Below, piece after piece: positions 1 to 5,337 of a DNA stretch of 5,337 nt. A program made the position numbers and the translations under genes. The notes beneath the pieces were generated by a model that did no database searches, was not told the DNA's origin, and saw nothing but the letters and a program-made list of their open reading frames with translations. Source of the stretch: Saprospiraceae bacterium (lineage in GTDB: Bacteria > Bacteroidota > Bacteroidia > Chitinophagales > Saprospiraceae); NCBI GenBank assembly GCA_007128085.1, contig SKYC01000399.1, positions 1 through 5,337 of the forward strand, written 5' to 3'. Position 1 is the stretch's first letter; each line of letters begins with the position of its first letter.

Positions 1-565
1 CATCCCCTCCCGAATGGTATGAAAAGAGGTGACTGAAACTGCCGTCACCGCCCAGGTCCAACCGACCTTCCAACTTACTAAAAATGTAACTGTCCCAGGC
101 TTCCCAGTAGAGTCCGGACTGACTCAATGGGCTGGTCGATCCAAAGTCCGAGGGCTTCATCGCATTGAGGCCCGGTGGAACGCCAATTCCAAATTCGAGG
201 GAACTATAAGCGCCCGCAGGCACATCATTGAATGCGATAAACTTATCGGTCAATCCCGATGATTGATCCAATACGGGGTCGCTCAGATCAATATACTCGA
301 TTTCGCTGAGGGTCATCTCCTCACTGCCGGTACCCACTTTCAATTCTCCCAAAAACATTTCTGATACCACTATGCGAATGTCGTTTCCATCCGCGTATTC
401 AAAGTTTTGTGTGCGGTTTATCAAATCGCCCGATGTTCCGTAGGTGGGCTCAAAAAAGATCTCAAGGGTTCCGCTCTGAACGATACCATTGTCATCGTCA
501 TCGCTGCAGGACACAAAAAATAGGGAGAGCATCAATACCAAAATTGAAAAAAGAGAATACTTCAT
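1..565 (-). CDS. MbnP-family surface lipoprotein, C-terminus cut by window edge
   Basis: The frame is open for 188 codons from the ATG at 565-563 to the left edge, with no stop, so the C-terminus is missing (the family is usually about 250-280 aa). Residues 1-19 are a hydrophobic signal ending in a lipobox (FVS-C), with the lipidated Cys at 20. The following SDDDD (21-25) matches the Bacteroidota lipoprotein export signal, so surface exposure is predicted. The mature part starts with a beta-strand (GTLEIFF, 32-38). It contains VPAGAYSSLEFGIGVPPGLN (115-134) and LYWEAWDSYIFSKLEG (152-167), which match the MbnP-family core I know from Bacteroidota. Characterised MbnP from methanotrophs binds copper after a partner di-haem protein, MbnH, converts a Trp to kynurenine. 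A copper role here is inferred from family only. The gene lies 192 bases downstream of a second MbnP-like gene; any MbnH-like partner would lie beyond the left edge. The start is supported by the signal peptide and an AT-rich leader. Confidence 0.85.
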   Translation of the reverse strand, partial: MKYSLFSILVLMLSLFFVSCSDDDDNGIVQSGTLEIFFEPTYGTSGDLINRTQNFEYADGNDIRIVVSEMFLGELKVGTGSEEMTLSEIEYIDLSDPVLDQSSGLTDKFIAFNDVPAGAYSSLEFGIGVPPGLNAMKPSDFGSTSPLSQSGLYWEAWDSYIFSKLEGRLDLGGDGSFSHLFSYHSGGD

Positions 566-757
566 TTAATTTACATTTTTACTGTTATTAAAAAAGAAAG
601 TGCCGACCCTGTATATCGACTTCACCGACTGACATCACCACAATACGCCAAGGTCAATCATCCACAGATTCAAAGGGTTAACGCAAAACACACGGTCTTT
701 TGTTTAATAAATCAGACTTTTAATTCAAGAATTCCAGGTGCGAAAGGAGAGTACCCT

Positions 758-1579
758 CTAATCGTCACGCAGGCGAACAGCTTCCTGCAGGTTGTTTTTA
801 AGCAATTTATTCACTGCCTCCTGATTGGTATACACCGTCTCAATGCCATTGAACCACTTTTTGTAATCAATTTCAAGTCTGAAGTTTTTGTTCTGGCCTC
901 TGGGTAGCTCAATCGACTCTGAGAATTCTATATCCGCTGTAAATTCAGATGTGGCAAAGCGAATGGTATCGGTGCCCAAATCGTGCAAAACAAATTGCGC
1001 CCTCAAGTCGTAGTACCTTTGATTGAGGGTGTCGTATCGCTGCAAATCACCCAAGGCGTGATTGGCCGGGAAATGCTCCGGTTCAATTCCTGCCCACTGA
1101 TTCGGAACACCGGCAGTGAACCCGATACTCACATAATCCCCGGGCTGAGCGATTTCGCCGGGCGCCCCACTCAGTCTGGCGGGGTTGATGACAAATACAT
1201 CGTCGATACAAGGACAATCGGAGTCCACCTCAGAGGGAAAATCGAGGCGATTTTCAACCCGGATCTTTTCACCGGACGAACGCTGAAGGAAAAAATCACC
1301 GGCTATCAGATCCAACTGAATCAATGAAAAAGCTGCTCCACTCTCCAATTGATAGGTAGAATCTCTGCTAAATCGAACATCCTCACCTCCAAAGCGGTGC
1401 TGATATTGAAAGCTGATCTCGGGATAGGTACAGCAGCAGTGATCGTCAGCCAATGCATTGAAATTGGCCGCATCGAGATCGGTACAGCCCTCTACCCTTT
1501 CATAACAGGCATTCAAGCTTGCCATGGAGAATAAAAACAGTAAGAAAATGATCGGTTTAACCGGATTGCTTTTCCTCAT
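758..1579 (-). CDS. Cys-rich lipoprotein, divergent MbnP-like protein
   Basis: This is a 273-aa protein from the ATG at 1579-1577. A TTG at 1603 would add eight residues deeper inside the exonuclease gene and is less likely, because the ATG gives a compact lipoprotein signal: basic head, hydrophobic 9-19, lipobox LNA-C with Cys25. The mature N-terminus is Cys-rich: GCTDLDAANFN (31-41) resembles the GCTDPxAxNYN module common in Bacteroidota exported proteins, followed by CCC (48-50), and a CPC pair lies at 122-124. The rest resembles MbnP proteins: a beta-strand ISFQYQH (55-61), DYVSIGFTAGVPN (148-160) and the tail FRLEIDYKKWF...NQEAVNKLL (233-260), which resembles the usual MbnP end (xxWF...NQEAM). 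The central YWxW..YIFxKLEG motif is not recognisable; the region reads QRYYDLRAQFVL (187-198). The start overlaps the exonuclease gene by 23 bases, which suggests translational coupling. MbnP-family membership is inferred from motif memory, not from a search. Function is unknown; metal binding through the Cys cluster is only a possibility. Confidence 0.8.
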   Translation of the reverse strand: MRKSNPVKPIIFLLFLFSMASLNACYERVEGCTDLDAANFNALADDHCCCTYPEISFQYQHRFGGEDVRFSRDSTYQLESGAAFSLIQLDLIAGDFFLQRSSGEKIRVENRLDFPSEVDSDCPCIDDVFVINPARLSGAPGEIAQPGDYVSIGFTAGVPNQWAGIEPEHFPANHALGDLQRYDTLNQRYYDLRAQFVLHDLGTDTIRFATSEFTADIEFSESIELPRGQNKNFRLEIDYKKWFNGIETVYTNQEAVNKLLKNNLQEAVRLRDD

Positions 1580-2378
1580 ACTCTTTGACCAGCTTTTGTA
1601 CAATGTATTTCACCTGATAGGAAAAGTCCTTGTTCAGTATCCAGTTGAGGTATTGCTTGTCCTTTGAGAGCAAGGGTCCTACCTCTTTGCCTGCGTATTT
1701 ACCAAAATTAAAGACCACTTTTCCCTTGTGATCGTACTTTAAACGTCGGGTGGCATCGATCTGATTGTAATCATTGGTAAATTTATGCAGTTCATGGATA
1801 TCGTTTTTTACCGGTTCTTGAATCACCTGGCCATCGTCCTGCTTGAGGTCCTTACCTCGGTACATCTCCAGCTGCCCTTTCAGTATCTCTGCTGTTGCCC
1901 GCACATCTACCAGAGCATCGTGGGCATTTTCCATTTCCTTTCCACAGTAAAAACGATACGCTGCAGCCAAGTTCCTCGGTTCCATTTTGTAAAATATGCG
2001 CTGCACATCCACCACTTTCCTGTCCTCCATATTTATTTCGTAACCGGCCCGGTACAACTCTTCGAGGAGCATGGGAACATCGTAACTCAAAAGATTGTAT
2101 CCCGCCAGATCGGCATCTCCCATGAATTCAACGACCTTGCCCGCCACCTCACTGAATTCGGGTTTATTGGCCACATCTTCATTGCTGATTCCGTGCACTT
2201 CACTGGCTTCTTTGCTGATGGGCACCCCCGGCTTAACGGTCAAATTGAGCTCCGAGGTCTCACTTCCGTCGGCCGGGTATTTTACCATACCCACTTGAAC
2301 AATGCGGTCCCTTATCACATGCAAACCCGTGGCCTCCAGGTCCAAAAAAACCAAATCTTTCTCTAAATTAAAATCCAT
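1557..2378 (-). CDS. DEDDh 3'-5' exonuclease with ExoX-like C-terminal module
   Basis: This 273-aa protein has no signal peptide, so it is cytoplasmic. The DnaQ/epsilon-type fold covers about residues 8-172. Exo I is FLDLEATG with D13 and E15, Exo II is AGYNLLSYDVPML with D100, and Exo III is HDALVDVRAT with H153 and D158, so the full DEDDh catalytic set is present and two-metal 3'-5' hydrolysis of DNA or RNA ends is expected. After a polar linker (about 173-215), residues 221-262 (VFNFGKYAGKEV...YLNWILNKDF) match the small FGKYKGK...YLxWLL module found at the C-terminus of ExoX-like nucleases. This two-part form of about 250-275 aa is common in Bacteroidota, and no polymerase or polymerase III clamp-binding region is obvious. 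It is more likely a repair or RNA-processing nuclease than the replicative proofreading subunit. The gene follows apbE after 74 bases and overlaps the next lipoprotein gene by 23. The ATG follows an A-rich leader without a Shine-Dalgarno sequence. Confidence 0.93.
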   Translation of the reverse strand: MDFNLEKDLVFLDLEATGLHVIRDRIVQVGMVKYPADGSETSELNLTVKPGVPISKEASEVHGISNEDVANKPEFSEVAGKVVEFMGDADLAGYNLLSYDVPMLLEELYRAGYEINMEDRKVVDVQRIFYKMEPRNLAAAYRFYCGKEMENAHDALVDVRATAEILKGQLEMYRGKDLKQDDGQVIQEPVKNDIHELHKFTNDYNQIDATRRLKYDHKGKVVFNFGKYAGKEVGPLLSKDKQYLNWILNKDFSYQVKYIVQKLVKEYEEKQSG

Positions 2379-2411
2379 CCTGTATTTTTTTACTGTATTT
2401 AAAAAGCATTC

Positions 2412-2440
2412 CCGGCCTTCATTTTCTTTGAATCGGCCGG
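2412..2440 (-). terminator. Hairpin with T-run after apbE, possible weak terminator
   Basis: On the minus strand CCGGCC (2440-2435) and GGCCGG (2417-2412) form a perfect 6-bp GC stem. This can extend to 8 bp (TTCCGGCC / GGCCGGGAA) with one bulged G. The loop is 17 nt, long for an intrinsic terminator. Five bases beyond the stem there is a run of five T (2405-2401). It starts 13 bases after the apbE stop, the right place to end apbE transcription or to protect the mRNA 3' end. The exonuclease start is only 34 bases beyond the stem, so read-through or partial attenuation is possible. The stem is seen; the role is inferred. Confidence 0.35.
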
Positions 2441-2452
2441 AAGGGCATTCAC

Positions 2453-3523
2453 TTATTCCTCCGGCAGGAAAACTTCAAAACCGGCCGTCCACGTTCGGGC
2501 GATTTCGCCCTCATCATCGATGTAAATAAAAAACGCCTCGGTTCCCGAAAGACTCTCCACCAGTTCAAATCCCAATGGGTATCCGGCCACCATGACCGCA
2601 GTGGCCACTGCATCGGCCGCGGCTGCAGTCCGGTGCCAAACGGTTGCGCTCAATACATTGCTCTCCTCCGGGAAACCGGTATTCGGGTTCAATGTGTGGC
2701 CGATGATTTTTCCATTGATTTCTCTGAAATTTCGGTAATTCCCCGATGTGGCTACACAGCCTCTGTCAATGGTAAATCGCTCCGTTATTTCATCTTCCGC
2801 TGCTGTTGGATCGGGAGTATTCACCCCAATCGTCCAACCGGCTCCCCTTCTCCCGGGTCCGCGGGCACAGAGCTCACCTCCAATATCGATGAGATAATTG
2901 TCTATGTCCTGCCCATCGAGAAATTTTCCGAGAATATCCACCGCATACCCCTTGGCTACCGCGCTGAAATCCAGCTGAACTTCCCGCATTTCTTTTTTTA
3001 CACTAAATGCTCCCCCACTGCTGTCTATCGATAAATTATGCCAACCCACGTACTGGAGCAGACTGTCCACTTTTGCAGAGTCAATTCTCGAGGGCGCTAC
3101 TCTCCCTTCAAATCCAAAGCCCCAGTAATTGACCAACGGCATAACCGTCGGATCAAACAAGCCACCGGTCAGCCGAAAATATTCATCGCTGATCAATACA
3201 TTGTCGACAAAGTAATCCGCTTCGTTTTCCATAAGTCGGATACCGTCTTCGGACTGATTAAAACGAGATATGGTCGACTCCTCAATATAGGTGCTCAGTT
3301 CATTGTTCAATGCTCGCAACAAGCTGTCTGTCCGCTGATTGACGGCCTCCTCCTCTCCGTCGTACTCAAAAACAATGCTGTAATGCGTACCCATGGTAGG
3401 GCCCCCTATCGTCTTAAATTCAGCGGTTTTTTCCGCACTTTCACAGGAAGAAAAAAGCAAAACAGCGAATATAAAAACCCCGAAAAAGACATACTGCATA
3501 CCGCCTGTAATCCATTTTATCAT
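2453..3523 (-). CDS. apbE: FAD:protein FMN transferase (ApbE family lipoprotein)
   Basis: This is a 356-aa protein, the usual family length. ApbE takes FMN from FAD and links it covalently to a Ser/Thr of exported target proteins, such as NqrB/NqrC, RnfG/RnfD and FMN-binding domain lipoproteins, outside the cytoplasmic membrane. The N-terminus is a lipoprotein signal (hydrophobic 11-25, lipobox FSS-C, Cys27). Family motifs appear in order: GGPTMGTHYSI (40-50), FDPTVMPLVNYWGFG (123-137), DFSAVAKGYAVD (185-196), LIDIGGEL (211-218), VATSGNYRNF (257-266), HTLNPNTGFP (276-285) with the conserved His276, and ADAVATAVMV (303-312), whose D304 and T308 correspond to the metal-binding pair. All expected key residues appear present, so the enzyme should be active. 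No Nqr, Rnf or FMN-binding target is encoded in the window. The gene follows terC after 144 bases, the second-longest gap here, and may have its own promoter. A start at Met9 is also possible and would still leave a usable signal. Confidence 0.96.
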   Translation of the reverse strand: MIKWITGGMQYVFFGVFIFAVLLFSSCESAEKTAEFKTIGGPTMGTHYSIVFEYDGEEEAVNQRTDSLLRALNNELSTYIEESTISRFNQSEDGIRLMENEADYFVDNVLISDEYFRLTGGLFDPTVMPLVNYWGFGFEGRVAPSRIDSAKVDSLLQYVGWHNLSIDSSGGAFSVKKEMREVQLDFSAVAKGYAVDILGKFLDGQDIDNYLIDIGGELCARGPGRRGAGWTIGVNTPDPTAAEDEITERFTIDRGCVATSGNYRNFREINGKIIGHTLNPNTGFPEESNVLSATVWHRTAAAADAVATAVMVAGYPLGFELVESLSGTEAFFIYIDDEGEIARTWTAGFEVFLPEE

Positions 3524-3591
3524 TTATCTAGTTTTAAACCACACTTTAAATACACAATTGACAATCAAAGAGAAACATCCATAACCTTTTT

Positions 3592-3619
3592 ATCATATAA
3601 CTACCGCAGACTCTTTCAA
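3592..3619 (-). promoter_or_regulatory. Candidate promoter ahead of apbE
   Basis: On the minus strand TTGAAA (3619-3614) and TATGAT (3597-3592) are 16 bases apart, resembling -35 and -10 boxes, and would start a transcript about 60 bases before the apbE ATG. It sits in the 144-base gap after terC, which has no other gene. Bacteroidota housekeeping promoters usually carry TTTG and TAnnTTTG boxes; the match to that form is poor, so this is only a weak candidate based on spacing and composition. Confidence 0.2.
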
Positions 3620-3667
3620 TAGAAACACACCTTCTCCAATTTGCTCATTCTAGCGTGAACCCCCATC

Positions 3668-4441
3668 TCAGGAGGACGCTTCCTTTCTCCTTTTTTTCAC
3701 ACGGGTATGCCACCAACTGTAAACGATCCCAATGGCGAAGATACTATATAACCAGCTAACGGGAAAACCACGGAAGTTCAGGCCAAACAATCCGGCCTCC
3801 ATATCCTCCAATCCATCTAAAAACAAAGACAGACCCACCATAACGAGAAAAATAAACATCACGACCATCAACTCCGGGTGGTGGTGGATAAACCGGTATA
3901 TTTTGCTCAGGAAAAAGACCATGATCACTCTGGAAATCACCAGGCCGATTACCAGCAGATACCAATCCTGAGAAACGGCAATCACCCCCAGAAGTGAATC
4001 GTAGGAAAAAACGAGATCGATGATGGCCACCCAAAGAATCATAGCGGGCCACGACATATTTACCAACACCACTTCATCGCTCTCCACAATTTCTTCTTCC
4101 CCGAAGTGATTCCGGATTTCGCTCAGCCCGTGAAAAATCAAATAGACTCCGGCAATAAAGTAAATCAACCCGCGCGTACCCACCTCAATAGAAAACCAGG
4201 GCCACTGTACTTCAAACAGAAAAAGCGTGCTACTTAAAATGACGAGGGCCGTCCCCAAAACCAACGCCCTGAGAATGATCGAAAAAGCAAATCCCACAGT
4301 GACGATCAAAAATCTGCGTTTTGGATTTTTTTTCCTCAGTACCCCAAACAGGATGATGAGGTTGTCCACTCCGAGAACCAATTCGATTAAAATTATGGCC
4401 AGAAGCGTCAGTAGGATATCGCCCTGTACCAGTTCAACCAT
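3668..4441 (-). CDS. TerC-family integral membrane protein
   Basis: This 257-aa protein is strongly hydrophobic, with about seven predicted membrane spans (roughly 8-32, 44-70, 88-106, 132-152, 160-179, 190-208, 227-244). Two related half-motifs place acidic residues inside the membrane, as in the TerC/Alx/YkoY families: IELVLGVDNLIIL (19-31, with E20, D26, N27) and IDLVFSYDSLLGV (141-153, with D142, D148). The segment IYRFIHHHPEL (181-191) followed by MVGLSLFLDGLED (201-213) also matches the TerC family pattern of a helix ending in HP and then a G..L..DG motif. Family members are linked to manganese efflux, to metallation of exported enzymes and, in some species, to tellurite resistance. The substrate here is not determined by the sequence, and no other ter genes are present, so tellurite resistance should not be assumed. 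A basic tail (VKKRRK, 248-253) is probably cytoplasmic. It is 65 bases after the TapB-like gene, and co-transcription is plausible. Confidence 0.92.
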   Translation of the reverse strand: MVELVQGDILLTLLAIILIELVLGVDNLIILFGVLRKKNPKRRFLIVTVGFAFSIILRALVLGTALVILSSTLFLFEVQWPWFSIEVGTRGLIYFIAGVYLIFHGLSEIRNHFGEEEIVESDEVVLVNMSWPAMILWVAIIDLVFSYDSLLGVIAVSQDWYLLVIGLVISRVIMVFFLSKIYRFIHHHPELMVVMFIFLVMVGLSLFLDGLEDMEAGLFGLNFRGFPVSWLYSIFAIGIVYSWWHTRVKKRRKEASS

Positions 4442-4506
4442 CTAAACCCATTGTATCTAAGTGATGAGAAAAAAAATATCCACCGATCTCAAATGCCTCT
4501 AATCCT

Positions 4507-5196
4507 TTACTGTCGCACCACTTCAACCAATTGCGTGTACCCCTGAGATCTGCCCCTTCGGTTGAAATTTTCTGATTTGACCATACCGTAGCCGGGAGCG
4601 AAGTATTCATGCGTAGTCGTCCTCACTCTGAGTCCGGCCCTTACAGAAGTTTCCTGAGTGACTTTGAAGGCGTCGAAAGTCCCGGCCGGAACTGTTATTT
4701 CCTCTCTCGACTCGACCTTTCGATCCGTTATTTCCACCTCTACATTGATGGGAATCACCCCACTTACGTGCATATCCATTTTCGCATCGGGTAGATTCAT
4801 TCCAACTTCCAGGCGATCGGGAAGACTGAGATCCGTGCCCTTGGCTTCGATTTCCATCTGGCTGCCCATGCTCTCTGAAAATTCATTGAGGTGAAAAGCC
4901 TCCAGACTGATGTAATAGGTTTCGTTTTCACAGCGGGCCGTAAATTCCGTTTCTAACACCACCTCTCCATCTTCGTCCTTAATGATCGAAAGTATGGTCG
5001 CTGTAACAGAGCTCCCGTCTCTGGAGAGGTCTTTGACTTCCCAGGTCTGTATGGCCTGAAGGCGATCTCTCCGGTCGTAGTCCTCATAAGTCATGGACTT
5101 GAAGTGCTCGAAGGGAAAAAACGTATTGCACGCATCCTGGGCGTACAAGCTAAAACTGAGTAAAAGTGCTCCAAAAATGGTGAGTAAGTTTTTCAT
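4507..5196 (-). CDS. Secreted DUF3108-like (TapB-like) protein
   Basis: I chose the ATG at 5196-5194 (229 aa) because it begins a clean signal peptide: MKN, hydrophobic 4-17, then a signal peptidase I site SLYA-Q (cleavage after residue 19). An in-frame TTG at 5256 would add 20 residues, spoil the signal peptide and overlap the upstream gene's stop. There is no lipobox Cys at the cleavage site, so the product should be periplasmic or secreted and soluble. The mature protein is predicted to be mostly beta-strand. It has two cysteines (C23 and C89, a possible disulphide), ITVPAGTFDAFKVT (167-180) and EYFAPGYGMVKSEN (197-210) followed by a GYTQLVEV end. This pattern (ACNxFFPF start, tVPAGTFxxyKvT, yApGvGmVkSE) is what I recall for the DUF3108-like/TapB-like family common in Bacteroidota. 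The molecular role is unknown. The gene lies 56 bases after the DUF255-type gene and 65 before terC. Confidence 0.85.
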   Translation of the reverse strand: MKNLLTIFGALLLSFSLYAQDACNTFFPFEHFKSMTYEDYDRRDRLQAIQTWEVKDLSRDGSSVTATILSIIKDEDGEVVLETEFTARCENETYYISLEAFHLNEFSESMGSQMEIEAKGTDLSLPDRLEVGMNLPDAKMDMHVSGVIPINVEVEITDRKVESREEITVPAGTFDAFKVTQETSVRAGLRVRTTTHEYFAPGYGMVKSENFNRRGRSQGYTQLVEVVRQ

Positions 5197-5252
5197 TGGT
5201 CTTGTATTTAAGTTAAAAAAATCATTTTCGCTTCTCGGGCATCCTTTCCTGT

Positions 5253-5337
5253 TCAATCATCAGATTTGATTTGCAGAACGGCCTCCTCAACGCGTTCCAC
5301 CGGCAATTTACAGTGTTTTCCCCGACAAACATAAATA
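5253..5337 (-). CDS. C-terminal end of a DUF255/YyaL-type thioredoxin-domain protein (partial)
   Basis: Reading in from the right edge, one frame is open for 27 codons to a TGA at 5255-5253 and gives IYVCRGKHCKLPVERVEEA followed by VLQIKSDD. The element YVCxxxxCxxPV close to the stop is the characteristic end of the large (about 680-700 aa) DUF255/YyaL/SPATA20 proteins, which carry an N-terminal thioredoxin-like domain and an alpha/alpha barrel. Their biochemical role is poorly defined. Only about 4% of the expected protein is in the window, so the assignment rests on this one motif. The other two minus-strand frames in this stretch are less convincing: one is broken by a TAA near the edge. 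The stop lies 56 bases before the TapB-like start, compatible with an operon. Confidence 0.65.
   Translation of the reverse strand, partial: IYVCRGKHCKLPVERVEEAVLQIKSDD

Noticed and set aside
566..757. Possible small gene, promoter or terminator in the 192-base gap between the two MbnP-like genes
   Set aside because: Short frames stop within a few codons. There is a small inverted repeat (AATTC-TT-GAATT) without a T-run and no well-spaced promoter boxes. The gap suggests a separate start of transcription but does not show one.
983..1327. 114-codon plus-strand open frame
   Set aside because: Antisense to the Cys-rich lipoprotein; no signal, domain or start context supports it.
1577..1603. 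TTG start at 1603 for the Cys-rich lipoprotein
   Set aside because: The ATG eight codons later gives a normal-length lipoprotein signal and a smaller overlap.
1785..2366. 193-codon plus-strand open frame
   Set aside because: Antisense to the exonuclease gene with its complete DEDDh motifs; the translation is His/Phe/Leu-rich without domain features.
2380..2400. Repeated octamer CTGTATTT (2380-2387 and 2393-2400), 13 bases apart, before the exonuclease start
   Set aside because: Short and AT-rich, within a typical A-rich Bacteroidota leader; chance is the simplest explanation.
3038..3622. 194-codon plus-strand open frame
   Set aside because: It lies antisense to the start of apbE, whose motifs are unmistakable. 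Its own translation has no recognisable domain and runs through the apbE leader.
3668..4441. Tellurite resistance operon
   Set aside because: Only the TerC-type membrane protein is present; no terZABDEF-type genes are in the window, and most TerC homologues are not tellurite resistance determinants.
4442..4506. T-run (eight T on the minus strand) between the TapB-like gene and terC as a terminator, and TTTG/TAnnTTTG promoter boxes in the same gap
   Set aside because: No stem of useful strength precedes the T-run, and the only TTTG box is too close to any TA-rich box to fit the Bacteroidota promoter spacing.
5194..5256. Longer start (TTG at 5256) for the TapB-like protein
   Set aside because: It would overlap the upstream stop and place 20 polar residues before a perfect signal peptide; the ATG at 5196 is much better.

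Overview
All coding sequence in this 5.3 kb window lies on the minus strand, so the genes read from right to left. The organism is almost certainly a member of the Bacteroidota. The evidence is a lipoprotein with Cys-Ser followed by a run of aspartates (the Bacteroidota surface-export signature), a CTD..N-type Cys-rich lipoprotein head, AT-rich leaders without Shine-Dalgarno sequences, and protein family variants typical of that phylum. The genus cannot be read from this window. No mobile element, CRISPR array, tRNA, rRNA or phage signature was seen.

Layout in order of transcription: (1) the last 27 codons of a DUF255/YyaL-type thioredoxin-domain protein, cut by the right edge; (2) a secreted DUF3108-like/TapB-like protein of 229 aa; (3) a TerC-family integral membrane protein of 257 aa; (4) an ApbE-type FAD:protein FMN transferase lipoprotein of 356 aa; (5) a DEDDh 3'-5' exonuclease of 273 aa with an ExoX-like C-terminal module; (6) a Cys-rich lipoprotein of 273 aa whose start overlaps the exonuclease gene and whose C-terminus looks like the MbnP family; (7) after a 192-base gap, a second and more canonical MbnP-family lipoprotein, cut by the left edge after 188 residues.

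Gaps between genes are short (56, 65, 144 and 74 bases, a 23-base overlap, then 192 bases). This suggests one or a few read-through units, with the most likely breaks before apbE, between apbE and the exonuclease gene (a weak hairpin), and before the last MbnP gene.

A possible common theme is the maturation of proteins outside the cytoplasm. ApbE attaches FMN to exported proteins. TerC proteins are implicated in metal efflux and metallation of exported enzymes. MbnP proteins are periplasmic or surface copper proteins that in the characterised case are matured by a di-haem MbnH enzyme. The exonuclease does not fit this theme and is probably a positional neighbour. The functional link is inference. 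The most interesting point is the pair of MbnP-family lipoproteins, one of which has lost the family's Trp-containing core motif and gained a Cys-rich N-terminus.
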